Below, one piece after another: positions 44,867 through 54,485 of a stretch of DNA of 64,000 nt. The translations under genes and the position numbers were made by a program. Under the pieces are notes generated by a model, which saw only the letters and a list, made by a program, of their open reading frames with translations, did no database searches and was not told the DNA's origin. Within the stretch, counting starts at the first letter, position 1. Every line of letters begins with the position of its first letter. Source of the stretch: Pseudomonas capeferrum (GTDB lineage Bacteria; Pseudomonadota; Gammaproteobacteria; Pseudomonadales; Pseudomonadaceae); contig NZ_JAAMQM010000012.1 of the NCBI RefSeq assembly GCF_013523055.1, positions 1 to 64,000 on the forward strand. Reading direction: 5' to 3'.

Positions 44867-44928
44867 CATGAATCTCCTTGGCAGGGTTTTTATCGTTGCG
44901 AGTCTGCCTGAAACCATGGAGCGCCTTG

Positions 44929-44942
44929 CTGATGTGGGTCAA
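44929..44942 (-). promoter_or_regulatory. ANR/FNR-type box upstream of azurin
   Basis: On the minus strand, TTGACCCACATCAG matches the ANR consensus TTGAT-N4-ATCAA in eight of ten positions. It lies 63 bases before the azurin start. Azurin is ANR-dependent in P. aeruginosa, so oxygen-limited activation is plausible. Confidence 0.6.
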
Positions 44943-45058
44943 GTCGCATCCTGGCGCAGCCAGTTAAATTGTTCTATGGATTGTATACAGGAAATCCAAG
45001 AGCACATCATGCCTTGATCCAGGACGATGGGACAACCACTCATTTAGGAGTAGACGCA

Positions 45059-45151
45059 ATGTCCCTTGGTAGCTTCATGCGCAGCCTGCTGGCCGCTTAC
45101 GCCTGTGGTGCCAGTGGCGCGGCCAGTTGCGAGTTCGCCCGTCCGGAATGA
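45059..45151 (+). CDS. possible 30-residue small protein
   Basis: An ATG at 45059 with AGGAG eight bases before it opens a 30-residue frame (MSLGSFMRSLLAAYACGASG start) that ends at TGA 45149-45151. The first half is hydrophobic. No homologue is known to me. Its ribosome-binding site is better than chance but the frame is short and could be spurious or a leader of the LOG gene 63 bases downstream. Confidence 0.3.
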   Translation: MSLGSFMRSLLAAYACGASGAASCEFARPE

Positions 45152-45214
45152 CCGCGCCTTGGAAAGGACAGGCTTGGCCTTTACTCTGTGCGCCTCGGTT
45201 ACCGGAGAGAAGCA

Positions 45215-45802
45215 ATGCCTGTACGTTCCGTGTGTGTCTTCTGCGGCGCCAGCACCGGCGCCAACCCTGCTTATCGTGATGCGGCCATCGCCTTGGGCCA
45301 GACGCTTGCCCAGCGTGGCCTGACCTTGGTCTACGGTGGTGGCGCCGTGGGCCTGATGGGCATTGTCGCCAATGCCGCCATGGCCGCCGGCGGCGAAGTC
45401 ATCGGTATCATTCCGCAAAGCCTCATGGATGCGGAGGTCGGCCACAAGGGCCTGTCTCGTCTGGAGGTGGTCGACGGCATGCACGCGCGCAAGGCGCGCA
45501 TGGCCGAGCTGAGCGACGCCTTCATCGCCCTGCCCGGAGGCTTGGGCACGCTGGAAGAACTGTTCGAGGTCTGGACTTGGGGCCAGCTTGGCTACCACGC
45601 CAAGCCGCTGGGTCTGCTGGACGTCAATGGTTTCTACAGCAAGCTGGGCGATTTTCTCGACCATGTGGTGGATGAAGGTTTCGTTCGCCCTCAGCACCGC
45701 GCCATGCTCATGCTGGGTAACCAGCCCACGGAGCTGCTTGCCGCCATGGACGAGTTCCAGGCGCCCGTGGTACCCAAATGGGTCGACAGGACGCCTGGCT
45801 GA
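45215..45802 (+). CDS. LOG-family phosphoribohydrolase
   Basis: 195 residues. The LOG motifs are present: [11 protein letters not shown] at the N-terminus, [10 protein letters not shown] near residue 45, MHARKARM and [13 protein letters not shown] near residue 110. Such enzymes cut the N-glycosidic bond of nucleoside 5'-monophosphates (cytokinin-activating in plants; purine or AMP-related in bacteria). Start at 45215 with GGAGAG upstream. In memory it follows azurin in P. aeruginosa too. Confidence 0.92.
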   Translation: MPVRSVCVFCGASTGANPAYRDAAIALGQTLAQRGLTLVYGGGAVGLMGIVANAAMAAGGEVIGIIPQSLMDAEVGHKGLSRLEVVDGMHARKARMAELSDAFIALPGGLGTLEELFEVWTWGQLGYHAKPLGLLDVNGFYSKLGDFLDHVVDEGFVRPQHRAMLMLGNQPTELLAAMDEFQAPVVPKWVDRTPG

Positions 45803-45853
45803 CCCTGCCCGAAGGCGCTTGCGATCTTCAAACGGAGGCAGCGACAGAAGGGT

Positions 45854-46864
45854 TCAGAACGTCAGGCAGATCTTGCCGAAATGCCGGTTGCTTTCCTGAT
45901 AACGGAAGGCATCGACGATCTGTTCCAGCTCGAAATGCCTGTCGACCACTGGACGCAAGCCTCCGGCTTCGATAGCCCGGATCATCGACTGCTGCTGGGC
46001 GCGGCTACCCACCAGCACGCCTTGCAGGCGAATCTGCCGCATCAGTGCCTGCACCAGCGGCAACTGGCCGGAAACGCCGGTCAGGATCCCGATCAAGGAC
46101 ACATGGCCACCAATGCGCGCGGCGATCATCGACTGCTCCAGCGTCGCCGGCCCGCCCACTTCGATCACATGGTCGACGCCGCGATCATCGGTCAGCTCGC
46201 GTACCTTCTCGCCCCACCGTGGCGTGCTGCGATAATTGATCAGGTGATCGGCGCCCAGCGACTCGAGCCGTTCCAGCTTGGCATCGCTTGACGACGTCGC
46301 GATGACCCTGGCGCCCGCCAGCTTGGCGAACTGCAAGGCGAAGATCGAGACGCCGCCAGTGCCCTGAACCAGAACCGTATCGCCTGGCTTGAGGTGATCG
46401 TCGCTCATCAGCACACGCCAGGCGGTGAGGCCGGCAGTCGTCAGGGTCGCGGCTTCGGCGTGGCTGTACCCCTTGGGCGCGAGGGTGAACGATGTCGCTG
46501 GCGCCGTCACCTGCTGACGGGCGTACCCATCCACGCCATCGCCTGGGACCGAGGCAAATCCCTCCACATGAGCCTGACCATTCTGCCAGCTCGGGAAGAA
46601 GGTACTGACCACCGAATCCCCGACCGTGAACTCACTGACGGCGGAACCGACCGCGATCACTTCACCCGCGCCGTCCGCCATGGGGATACGTCGCTCGCTG
46701 GGCCCCCACATGCCGCTGACCACTGCGTAGTCGTGGTAATTGAGCGAACTGGCACGAAGCCGCACGGTGATTTCGTCCGGCTGGGGCGCGGCGGCATCGT
46801 GGGTGCCGACCTCGACCTTGTCGTAACCGCCACCGGGTTGCAGATAAATGGCTTTGTTGCTCAT
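45854..46864 (-). CDS. zinc-type (MDR) alcohol dehydrogenase family protein
   Basis: 336 residues of the medium-chain dehydrogenase/quinone-reductase group. The Rossmann site is VQGTGGVSIFALQFAKLAGA; GLTAWRVLM precedes it. The cysteine/histidine set for catalytic zinc is not evident, so a quinone-oxidoreductase-like NADPH enzyme is also possible. ATG preceded by AGGAGA. Substrate unknown. Not linked to its neighbours. Confidence 0.85.
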   Translation of the reverse strand: MSNKAIYLQPGGGYDKVEVGTHDAAAPQPDEITVRLRASSLNYHDYAVVSGMWGPSERRIPMADGAGEVIAVGSAVSEFTVGDSVVSTFFPSWQNGQAHVEGFASVPGDGVDGYARQQVTAPATSFTLAPKGYSHAEAATLTTAGLTAWRVLMSDDHLKPGDTVLVQGTGGVSIFALQFAKLAGARVIATSSSDAKLERLESLGADHLINYRSTPRWGEKVRELTDDRGVDHVIEVGGPATLEQSMIAARIGGHVSLIGILTGVSGQLPLVQALMRQIRLQGVLVGSRAQQQSMIRAIEAGGLRPVVDRHFELEQIVDAFRYQESNRHFGKICLTF

Positions 46865-46950
46865 GGTGATTCTCCTTGGAAGGGCCGCAGGTTTTCCAGC
46901 GAGTGGTCATCAGGATGCGTCGCGCCGACGCTGTCACAGGTCCGGACCTG

Positions 46951-47541
46951 TCAGTCAAGCAGCTTGCGCAGCGCTCGGCAGTCGGACGCATGCCAGTCGG
47001 CAAGCTCCGGCCAGGGATTGTCCGGCAGGTTGACCAGGACCGTCCGCGCCCCAGCCGCCCTGCCGCAGTCGAGGTCGAAGCGGTAGTCACCGACCATGAC
47101 CAGCTCGCTTGGCGATACCGCCCAGGCGCTGGCGATCTTCAGCAACCCATCCGGGCTGGGCTTGGGCGCCGCTTCGTCGCGGCCAAGAATGTGCTCGACC
47201 GCGAAGCAGTCGCCCAGGCCGATGGCCTCCAGGGTGACGTGGGCCAATTCACGCGCATTGCGGGTCAGGATGCCGAGACGACACCCACGCTGGGCCAGGT
47301 CGCGCACCAGCTCGACCGCGCCGGTGGCCGGTCGGGAACCCAGCGCCAGTTCGCGCTCGTGCTCCAGCAACCAGGCATGCTTGGCCTTGCCCTCATCGAC
47401 GGGCAAGGCCGCCAGGTGCGTGAGGATGTCCTCCTCGAGCGGGATTTCGAGGGCAACGCGAATCGCCACGAAATCATGCACTGCCACGGTCAGGGTGCCG
47501 TCCATGTCGAACACCCAGTGGCGGATCCCCGAGAGACTCAT
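46951..47541 (-). CDS. HAD-family phosphatase
   Basis: 196 residues of the haloacid dehalogenase superfamily: motif I FDMDGTLT (nucleophile Asp near residue 12), motif II ILTRNAR, motif III KPSPDGLL, motif IV VGDYRFDLDCG. Resembles phosphoglycolate-phosphatase-like enzymes of unknown substrate. The ATG at 47541 overlaps the tesB stop by ATGA; the earlier open frame is within tesB and rejected. Confidence 0.88.
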   Translation of the reverse strand: MSLSGIRHWVFDMDGTLTVAVHDFVAIRVALEIPLEEDILTHLAALPVDEGKAKHAWLLEHERELALGSRPATGAVELVRDLAQRGCRLGILTRNARELAHVTLEAIGLGDCFAVEHILGRDEAAPKPSPDGLLKIASAWAVSPSELVMVGDYRFDLDCGRAAGARTVLVNLPDNPWPELADWHASDCRALRKLLD

Positions 47542-48407
47542 GTCCAATCCTTGCGATGACGGATCAGGCCTTCCTGGCTGGCCGAAGCCACCAGTTGGCC
47601 TGCTCGGTTGTAGATACTGCCTCGGTTGAAGCCACGCGCATTGCCCGCCCATGGACTGTCGGTGGCATACAGCAGCCATTCGTCGGCGCGCAGGTCGCGG
47701 TGGAACCACAATGAGTGGTCGAGACTGGCGATCTGCATATCCTGCTGCCAGACCGATTTGCCCTGGGGCAGCAAAGAAGTGGTCAGCAGGCCGAAGTCCG
47801 AGGCGTAGGCCAGCAGCCACTTGTGCAATGCCGGAGTGTCCGGAAGATTGCCGTCGGCGCGGAACCAGGCATACTTGACCGGCTCACCCGGCTTGGGATT
47901 GAAAGGATCACGTTCGGTGATCGGGCGGACCTCGATAGGCCTGGCACAGAGTACCTTGTCGCGTATGCGCTCGGGCAGCCTGTCAGCCATGGACTGAGCC
48001 AGTTCCACCTCGGTGGGCAGGTTTTCCGGCCCGACCACATCCGGCATCTGCGCCTGGTGGTCGAAGCCTTCCTCGTCATACTGGAACGACGCACTGCAGG
48101 TGAAGATCGGCTGACCCTTCTGGATGGCCGTCACGCGCCGGGTGCTGAAGCTGCCCCCATCGCGTACCCGATCGACCGAGTACACCACCGGCAGGCTGGC
48201 ATCGCCAGGGCGCAGGAAGTACCCGTGCAAGGAATGCACGTGGCGCTCCGGCTCGACCGTCTGGCTGGCCGCCGACAACGATTGTCCCAGCACCTGGCCA
48301 CCGTAGAGCTGGCGGAAGCCCAGGTCCTGGCTACGTCCGCGAAACAGGTTTTCCTCGATGGACTCGAGGCTCAACAGGTCGACCAGGTCATCCAACACAT
48401 GGCTCAT
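47538..48407 (-). CDS. tesB: acyl-CoA thioesterase II (TesB)
   Basis: Double hot-dog thioesterase that hydrolyses medium to long acyl-CoA. 289 residues: FRGRSQDLGFRQLYGGQVLGQ at the N-terminus, SLDHSLWFHRDLRADEWLLY and a final NRGSIYNRAGQLVASASQEGL with active-site Asp/Thr/Gln positions as in TesB. In an operon with a GNAT gene upstream and the HAD gene downstream. Confidence 0.94.
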   Translation of the reverse strand: MSHVLDDLVDLLSLESIEENLFRGRSQDLGFRQLYGGQVLGQSLSAASQTVEPERHVHSLHGYFLRPGDASLPVVYSVDRVRDGGSFSTRRVTAIQKGQPIFTCSASFQYDEEGFDHQAQMPDVVGPENLPTEVELAQSMADRLPERIRDKVLCARPIEVRPITERDPFNPKPGEPVKYAWFRADGNLPDTPALHKWLLAYASDFGLLTTSLLPQGKSVWQQDMQIASLDHSLWFHRDLRADEWLLYATDSPWAGNARGFNRGSIYNRAGQLVASASQEGLIRHRKDWT

Positions 48408-48504
48408 TCAAGGCTCTCCTCGCGGCACTTCGGCACGGCTTCAGCTAGTTTCTGTGGGCGGATGATACAGGGGTTTACCCAGGCTGCCGCGCATGTACCA
48501 CCAT

Positions 48505-49074
48505 TCAGCCGTGCTGCGTTTGCTGCCAGTGCGCGCGGTCGATCCGGTACAGCACGTGTGGCCGTAGTGGGTGCCCCGGTGGCAGGCGGGGATGCTCGAA
48601 ACCGCCGTGCGGGTCCTGGACCATGCCGATGGCCTGCATGACTTTCTGCGACGGCAGGTTGGTTTGGCTGGTGAACGAGACCACCTGGTCCAGACGCAAT
48701 TGCGTGAACGCGCAACGCAGGCAGGTCCAGGCCGCTTCGCTGGCGAATCCCAGGCCCCAGTGACGCCGCGCCAGGCGCCAACCGATCTCCACGGCAGGCG
48801 CGAAGTCGGCATCGAAGCTGACGTGAAGAAGCCCGGTCATGCCGATGAAGGCGCCGCTGTCACTGCGTTCCAGAGCCCAGAGTCCAAAACCGTATTCATT
48901 GAAATGACCGCGTATGCGACCGATCAGGGCGGCGCTTTCCAGCCGTGTCAGTGGCGCCGGAAAATAACGCATCACCTGGGGGTCGGCAGACATGGCGGCA
49001 AACTCGTCCAGGTCGTCGTCCCGCCACTGGCGCAGTACCAGTCGGGCACTTTCCATCCGCAGAATCGGGGTCAT
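48505..49074 (-). CDS. RimJ/RimL-type GNAT acetyltransferase
   Basis: 189 residues: SARLVLRQWRDDDLDEFAAM start, GRIRGHFNEYGFGLWALE, then the acetyl-CoA loop RLARRHWGLGFASEAA and NLPSQKVMQAIGM. It is the class that acetylates N-terminal residues of ribosomal proteins or small molecules. Start ATG 49074 has AGGAG upstream; a much longer frame back to 49398 is not credible. About 100 bases upstream of tesB. Confidence 0.87.
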   Translation of the reverse strand: MTPILRMESARLVLRQWRDDDLDEFAAMSADPQVMRYFPAPLTRLESAALIGRIRGHFNEYGFGLWALERSDSGAFIGMTGLLHVSFDADFAPAVEIGWRLARRHWGLGFASEAAWTCLRCAFTQLRLDQVVSFTSQTNLPSQKVMQAIGMVQDPHGGFEHPRLPPGHPLRPHVLYRIDRAHWQQTQHG

Positions 49075-49191
49075 GGCGCGGCTCCTGTTTGCCTTCAAGT
49101 GTATCTCCGGATCGCCGGGACGGCATCGGAGGATAGCGTCGATGGCCTTACTACTGGCAAGATCGGCACTGGCCCAGACTGCGAAATCATC

Positions 49192-50106
49192 ATGCCGTTG
49201 CCGCTGATCTACCACGATGACTACAGCCCGGAGTTTCCGCCCGAGCATCGCTTCCCCATGGACAAGTTTCGCTTGCTGCGCGATCACCTGGTCGACAGCG
49301 GCCTGACCACGGACGCTGCGTTGCTGCGCCCGGCGATCTGCCCCGACGATATTCTCGCCCTGGCCCACGATCGCGATTACATCCAGCGTTACCTGCACGG
49401 TGAGCTGTCACGCGAAGACCAACGCCGCCTCGGCCTGCCGTGGAGCGAAGCATTGGCTCGACGCACCGTTCGCGCGGTGGGCGGATCGTTGCTGACCGCC
49501 GAACAGGCCTTGCGGCACGGCGTTGCCTGCCACCTGGCCGGAGGCACTCATCATGCGCACCATGATCACCCGGCGGGCTTCTGCATCTTCAACGACTTGG
49601 CGGTCATCAGCCGCTACCTGCTCGAGGCCGGCAGCGTGCATCGGGTGCTGATCTTCGATTGCGACGTGCATCAGGGCGATGGCACGGCACGCATCCTCCA
49701 CGACACGCCCGACGCCATTACCGTCTCGCTGCATTGCGAACAGAACTTTCCGGCGCGCAAGGCCCAGAGCGACTGGGACATACCTCTTCCACGCGGTATG
49801 AACGACGAGGCCTACCTCAGGGTCGTGGACGACGCGCTCAACTACCTGCTGCCGTTGTACCAGCCAGACCTGGTGCTGTACGACGCCGGCGTGGATGTGC
49901 ACAAGGATGATGCCTTGGGCTATCTGCAACTGACAGACCAGGGCCTGGCCGCTCGCGACGAAGCGGTCCTGCGTCATTGCCTGGGCCGCGATATCCCTGT
50001 CATGGGCGTGATCGGCGGCGGCTACAGCAAGGACCGTCATGCGCTTGCGCGTCGCCACGGTATCCTTCATCACAGCGCAAGCCGGGTAATGGGTTACTCA
50101 CAATGA
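49192..50106 (+). CDS. histone-deacetylase-family hydrolase
   Basis: 304 residues of the arginase/deacetylase superfamily. The metal and catalytic set is visible: LAGGTHHAHHDHPAGFCIFNDLAV (paired histidines), FDCDVHQGDGTA (Asp and His zinc ligands) and YDAGVDVHKDD. Bacterial members act on acetylpolyamines, acetoin-related or unknown acetylated substrates; which is unknown. Starts at 49192; the frame from 48571 crosses the divergent GNAT gene. Confidence 0.88.
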   Translation: MPLPLIYHDDYSPEFPPEHRFPMDKFRLLRDHLVDSGLTTDAALLRPAICPDDILALAHDRDYIQRYLHGELSREDQRRLGLPWSEALARRTVRAVGGSLLTAEQALRHGVACHLAGGTHHAHHDHPAGFCIFNDLAVISRYLLEAGSVHRVLIFDCDVHQGDGTARILHDTPDAITVSLHCEQNFPARKAQSDWDIPLPRGMNDEAYLRVVDDALNYLLPLYQPDLVLYDAGVDVHKDDALGYLQLTDQGLAARDEAVLRHCLGRDIPVMGVIGGGYSKDRHALARRHGILHHSASRVMGYSQ

Positions 50107-50254
50107 CTGTGGAACCGCCTGTGGATAACCTGAGCGAAAGAAGCTCAAGCCCTTTAAGTGCCTGACCTCCAGGCTTCTGTACGTTTTTTGTACAGTGCTT
50201 TGAAGCACCCGGCTGCGCTAGAATGCCGCCTCTTTTCCACAACCCGCAGCCGCC

Positions 50255-51526
50255 ATGACCGAAGAACGCCCCGTCTCTCCTCCTCGCGCAGTCATCATCG
50301 GTGGGGGACCTGCCGGCCTGATGGCGGCCGAAGTCCTGGCAGCGGCAGGCGTTGCGGTGCAGGTATTCGACGCCATGCCTTCGGTGGGGCGCAAGTTCCT
50401 GCTGGCCGGGGTAGGTGGGATGAACATTACCCATTCCGAAGGCTATCCGGCTTTTGTCTCCCGTTATGGCGAGCGCTCCGGGGAAATCGACGCGCTGCTC
50501 CGGGACTTTGACGCAGATGCGCTGCGGGAGTGGATTCACGGGTTGGGGATCGAAACCTTCGTTGGCACCTCGGGACGCGTGTTCCCACGCGACATGAAAG
50601 CCGCGCCCTTGCTTAGAGCCTGGCTCAAGCGTCTGCGCGACAGCGGCGTAGTTATCCACACCCGTCATCGCTGGCTGGGCTGGAACAGCGATGGCAGCTT
50701 GCGCTTCGCTTATCCACAGGGTGAGTCGATCGTGCCCGCCGATGCCGTGGTGCTTGCTCTCGGCGGTGGCAGTTGGGCTCGGCTGGGGTCCGATGGCGCA
50801 TGGCTGCCCCTGCTGGCCGAACGGGGTGTGGATATCTCGCCGTTGCAGCCCAGCAATTGCGGCTTCGAGGTCGCGGGTTGGAGCGACCTGCTCAAGGAAA
50901 AGTTCGCGGGCGCCCCGCTGAAGAACATTGCGCTGGCCATGCACGGCAGCGCCTCGCGCAAGGGCGAATGCGTCCTTACCGCCCAGGGTATCGAGGGCAG
51001 CTTGGTCTATGCCTGGTCGGCGCAAGTGCGTGAAGCCATCAATCGCGAAGGCAGCGCCACAGTGCTTCTCGACCTGCTCCCTGATCGGCCTGTGGACAAG
51101 ATCATCCACGCCCTGTCCAAACCACGCGGCTCTCGCTCGCTGGCCAAGCACCTGCAGAGCCAGTTGGGATTGGATGGGGTGAAAGCGGCACTGCTTCGTG
51201 AGCTGACCGATCAGACGACCTTCGCCGATCCGGCAGCGCTGGCACGGGCGATCAAGGCCCTGCCGATCGTCCTGGTGCGGCCGCGCCCCTTGGACGAAGC
51301 CATCAGCAGCGCCGGCGGCGTGCGGTTCGAAGGCTTGGACCAGGGCTTGATGATCAAGCTCCAGCCTGGCGTGTTCTGTGCCGGGGAAATGCTCGATTGG
51401 GAGGCACCCACCGGGGGCTATCTGCTCACCGCCTGCTTTGCCAGTGGGAAACGCGCGGGGACGGCAGCGGCGCGGTGGGTGACGAATTCTGAAACGGATA
51501 AGAAATCGTCGTCTGTCCCACTTTAG
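50255..51526 (+). CDS. FAD-dependent flavoprotein, HI0933/TIGR03862 type
   Basis: 423 residues. FAD-binding GGGPAGLMAAEVLAAAG lies near the N-terminus, KFLLAGVGGMNITHSE is the family motif, LALGGGSWARLGSDG and the C-terminal GEMLDWEAPTGGYLLTACFASGKRAG complete the flavin site. The family holds aminoacetone-oxidase- and BaiN-like proteins with unclear activity. Stands alone before a REP element. Confidence 0.9.
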   Translation: MTEERPVSPPRAVIIGGGPAGLMAAEVLAAAGVAVQVFDAMPSVGRKFLLAGVGGMNITHSEGYPAFVSRYGERSGEIDALLRDFDADALREWIHGLGIETFVGTSGRVFPRDMKAAPLLRAWLKRLRDSGVVIHTRHRWLGWNSDGSLRFAYPQGESIVPADAVVLALGGGSWARLGSDGAWLPLLAERGVDISPLQPSNCGFEVAGWSDLLKEKFAGAPLKNIALAMHGSASRKGECVLTAQGIEGSLVYAWSAQVREAINREGSATVLLDLLPDRPVDKIIHALSKPRGSRSLAKHLQSQLGLDGVKAALLRELTDQTTFADPAALARAIKALPIVLVRPRPLDEAISSAGGVRFEGLDQGLMIKLQPGVFCAGEMLDWEAPTGGYLLTACFASGKRAGTAAARWVTNSETDKKSSSVPL

Positions 51527-51616
51527 GCACAGCTGGGGTGAAATGGCGTTATGCAGCAAGCCGATAGGCGCGCTAAACGAAAAGCGGCTATCGGCTGATG
51601 CCTGTCAATTAAGGCA

Positions 51617-51825
51617 ATCATTCGATTTTAGAGGCTGAAGCTCATCAGGCACTCCTGAACGCTCTATTAAGCTGATGGCCTATCGCGGGGCAAGCCCGCT
51701 CACCACCGGTGCGTGGAGCAGCGCAGACACCCTTCGGTGGTGAGCGGGCTTGCCCCGCGATAGGCCATCACCTTCACAGAGGATTGAAAGCCGAAGGCTA
51801 AACTCAAGCCTTGAAATCGAATGAT
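51617..51825. repeat. REPIN-like element with symmetric outer flanks
   Basis: Inner arms 51673-51707 and 51736-51770 are exact inverted copies over 35 bases. Outside, ATCATTCGATTT (51617-51628) returns inverted at 51814-51825, with further partial matches between, so the whole 209-base unit is roughly symmetric. The rest of the 505-base gap between the flavoprotein and rhlE shows no convincing gene; a short frame at 51821-52024 is doubtful. Confidence 0.8.
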
Positions 51826-52031
51826 GCTGCTTAACTGGCAGACAATGCGCCTACCAGCAGGCTTTCCCAACACTCTCATCTATTTGCGGGGGGAGCTCTC
51901 GTCCACGTTACCCTCGGCTCGTGAGGATCACCTCAAGCCCGTGCCCTCAATTGCCACGCCTCCATTTGCAGCGCGTCTGCGTCGCGTACGTTCCCCTCGT
52001 TGCTTTTACGTGGTGTTGTCATAAAAGCCTG

Positions 52032-53363
52032 TCACGGCTTTCGCTTCTTCGGCCCCCCATTGAAGCTCGGCACCTTGCGGACTGCCTTGACTTGCGGTTC
52101 CGAGAGCGTCGGTTCGGCGCTGTCCATCCAACGTCCCAGACCACGTTTGCCGCCGCTTTCCTTTGGTTTCTTGGGCTTCTTCGGTTTTTTCACCACTTGC
52201 CCGTTGGCATCGGTCAATGGCACGCGATGCTCCGGGATGTAGTCCGGCTCTTCGTGACGAGGCAGGGTCTGGCGGATCAGGGTCTCGATGGCCGACAGCT
52301 GCTGCACCTCGTCGGCGCAGATCAGGGAAATCGCCTCGCCCTTGTTTCCCGCCCGGCCCGTGCGACCGATACGGTGCACGTAGTCCTCCGCTACGATCGG
52401 CAGGTCGAGGTTGACCACCAGGGGCAGGTCGTCGATATCGAGCCCGCGGGCGGCCACGTCGGTGGCGACCAGGACCTGGACTTCCCGGGCCTTGAAGGTG
52501 TCCAGCGCGCGCTGCCGGGTCGCCTGCGGCCTGTCGCCGTGGATACCGTCGGCATTGACGCCCTCCTCGCGCAGGCGCTCGACCAGTTGGTCGACTCCGT
52601 TGCGGGTCTTGGCGAACACCAGCACCTGCTTCCAGCGCTGTTTGCGCAGCAAATGGCAGAACAGGTCGGCCTTGCGCTTCTTGTCCACCGGTACCAGCCA
52701 CTGCTTGACCGTGCTGGCGGTGACATTGCGCGGGCTGACCTCGATGCTCACCGGGTTGTCGAGCGCCAGGCCCGCCAACATACGGATCTCGTCGGAGAAG
52801 GTAGCCGAGAAGAGCAGGGTCTGGCGCTTGGTCGGCAGCGCCGCGTAGACCGCCCGCAGCTCTTCGGCAAAGCCGAGGTCGAGCATGCGGTCGGCCTCGT
52901 CGAGCACCAGTACCTGGACTTGGTTGAACTTCAGCGCATTCTGGCGGAACAGGTCGAGCAGGCGGCCGGGCGTGGCAACCAGCAGATCGACGCCCCGACG
53001 CAGGCGCATCATCTGCGGGTTGATGCTGACCCCGCCGTAGACGGCATAGGTGCTGACCGGCAGGTGCTCGGCGTATTCGCGGATGTTGGCATGAACCTGC
53101 TCGGCCAGCTCGCGGGTGGGCACCAGTACCAGCGCGCGGATCGAATTGCTGGCGACCTTGGCGCCTTCCATCGCCAGGCGCTGCAAGACCGGCAAGGCGA
53201 ACCCCGCGGTCTTGCCGGTCCCGGTCTGGGCGGCGGCCATCAGGTCGCGTCCGGCGAGCACGGCAGGGATGGCCTGAGCCTGGACCGGGGTCGGCGTGTT
53301 GTAGTCCAGGTGTTGCAGAGCGCGCAGCAAAGGTTCGATCAGGCCGAGTTTGGCGAAAGTCAT
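52032..53363 (-). CDS. rhlE: DEAD-box RNA helicase, RhlE type
   Basis: 443 residues. Q motif, then Walker A AAQTGTGKTAGFALP, DEAD box VLDEADRMLDLGF, SATF, and HRIGRTGRAG. The tail after residue 370 is basic and low-complexity (KKPKKPKKPKESGGKRG), as in RhlE, and probably binds RNA. RhlE helps rRNA and mRNA remodelling and matters in the cold. A very long antisense frame over it (51921-54368) is an artefact of codon bias. Confidence 0.93.
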   Translation of the reverse strand: MTFAKLGLIEPLLRALQHLDYNTPTPVQAQAIPAVLAGRDLMAAAQTGTGKTAGFALPVLQRLAMEGAKVASNSIRALVLVPTRELAEQVHANIREYAEHLPVSTYAVYGGVSINPQMMRLRRGVDLLVATPGRLLDLFRQNALKFNQVQVLVLDEADRMLDLGFAEELRAVYAALPTKRQTLLFSATFSDEIRMLAGLALDNPVSIEVSPRNVTASTVKQWLVPVDKKRKADLFCHLLRKQRWKQVLVFAKTRNGVDQLVERLREEGVNADGIHGDRPQATRQRALDTFKAREVQVLVATDVAARGLDIDDLPLVVNLDLPIVAEDYVHRIGRTGRAGNKGEAISLICADEVQQLSAIETLIRQTLPRHEEPDYIPEHRVPLTDANGQVVKKPKKPKKPKESGGKRGLGRWMDSAEPTLSEPQVKAVRKVPSFNGGPKKRKP

Positions 53364-53417
53364 GGCGGTACCGTCAGGGGGTTCAGCAAAGGCGGCAGTT
53401 TACCGCAACACCCTGCT

Positions 53418-54332
53418 TCACTTGCACATTTCGCCCTTCAAGGAGGTAGCGGACGGCTTGCGCCATTGCGGCAGACCGATCAGTACCACGGCCCCGATGA
53501 TCACCGCCATGGCCAGACATTCCTCCACGCCGATGCGCTCGTTGGCGAACAGTATGCCCAGCAACACTGCCACCGCCGGGTTGACGTAGGCATAGCTGGT
53601 CGCCGCCGCGGGGCGCACGTGCTTGAGCAGGTACATATAGGCACTGAAGGCCAGGATCGAGCCCAGGAAGATCAGATAGGCCAACGCGCCCCAACCGGCC
53701 GCGGTGGGCATCTGTGTCAGGCGCTCGCCACTGAGGAAGCTGCCCAGCAGCAGCGCAGCGCCGCCCACCAGCATCTGCGCGGCGCTGGCCATGGCGCCCT
53801 GGGGCAGCGGCAGGGTCTTGCTCCACACCGAACCGAATGCCCAGGCGGCGGCCGCAAACAGGATGAGTGCCGCGCCCATGGGGCTGGCCTGCAGGTTCGT
53901 ACCCAGGTTGAGCAGGCCTATCCCCAGCAGCCCCATCAGGATACCGGCCCACTCCAGCCTGGAATTGCGATACCCGAACAGCAAGCCGAAGACCAGGGTG
54001 AACAACGGCACCGTGGCGATAGCCAATGCCGCTACACCCGAGGCTATGCCGGCATGCTCGGCCAGTGTCACGCCGCCGTTGCCACAGCTGAGCAGCAGAA
54101 AACCGATCGCCCCCGCCGCGCGCCATTGCGGCCAGGTGGGCGCCGGAGCTCCGCGCCAGCGCAGGAAGGCGTAAAGCAGTGCGCCGGCGACCAGAAACCG
54201 CGTGGCCGCCATGAGCATGGGTGGCCACGACTCAATGCCGATCCGGATCACCAGATAGGTGGAGCCCCAGACGAAATACAGGGCAAAGAAGGCGCCGATC
54301 AGCAGCCAGGGGTAACGAGAAGAGGCAGGCAT
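53418..54332 (-). CDS. yedA: EamA-type DMT exporter, YedA-like
   Basis: 304 residues, ten membrane helices in two EamA repeats. The start WLLIGAFFALYFVWGSTYLVIRIG is the YedA signature. YedA-like exporters move amino acids or drugs out. ATG at 54332 is favoured as family start; the longer frame from 54476 is unlikely. It diverges from an Lrp-type regulator that probably controls it. Confidence 0.88.
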   Translation of the reverse strand: MPASSRYPWLLIGAFFALYFVWGSTYLVIRIGIESWPPMLMAATRFLVAGALLYAFLRWRGAPAPTWPQWRAAGAIGFLLLSCGNGGVTLAEHAGIASGVAALAIATVPLFTLVFGLLFGYRNSRLEWAGILMGLLGIGLLNLGTNLQASPMGAALILFAAAAWAFGSVWSKTLPLPQGAMASAAQMLVGGAALLLGSFLSGERLTQMPTAAGWGALAYLIFLGSILAFSAYMYLLKHVRPAAATSYAYVNPAVAVLLGILFANERIGVEECLAMAVIIGAVVLIGLPQWRKPSATSLKGEMCK

Positions 54333-54485
54333 GGGAAAGTACTCGAAATCCGTTTTCAGGTGACTTAGTTTAGGAAAGGCTTCTACCGAACATAAGCAGC
54401 AAAACAACGTTGATACGCCTGTTTGCTTTTCATTGAACGGAAGTTCAGGGGTTTGACCATCGAATGTGCAACGCACCGGAGCACC

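Noticed and set aside
51821..52024. 67-codon frame before rhlE
   Set aside because: No SD, no recognisable domain and overlap with the repeat flank.
51921..54368. Very long frame (815 codons) on the plus strand opposite rhlE and yedA
   Set aside because: It is antisense to two well-supported genes, has no domain and no start signal, and is explained by strong third-position GC bias.
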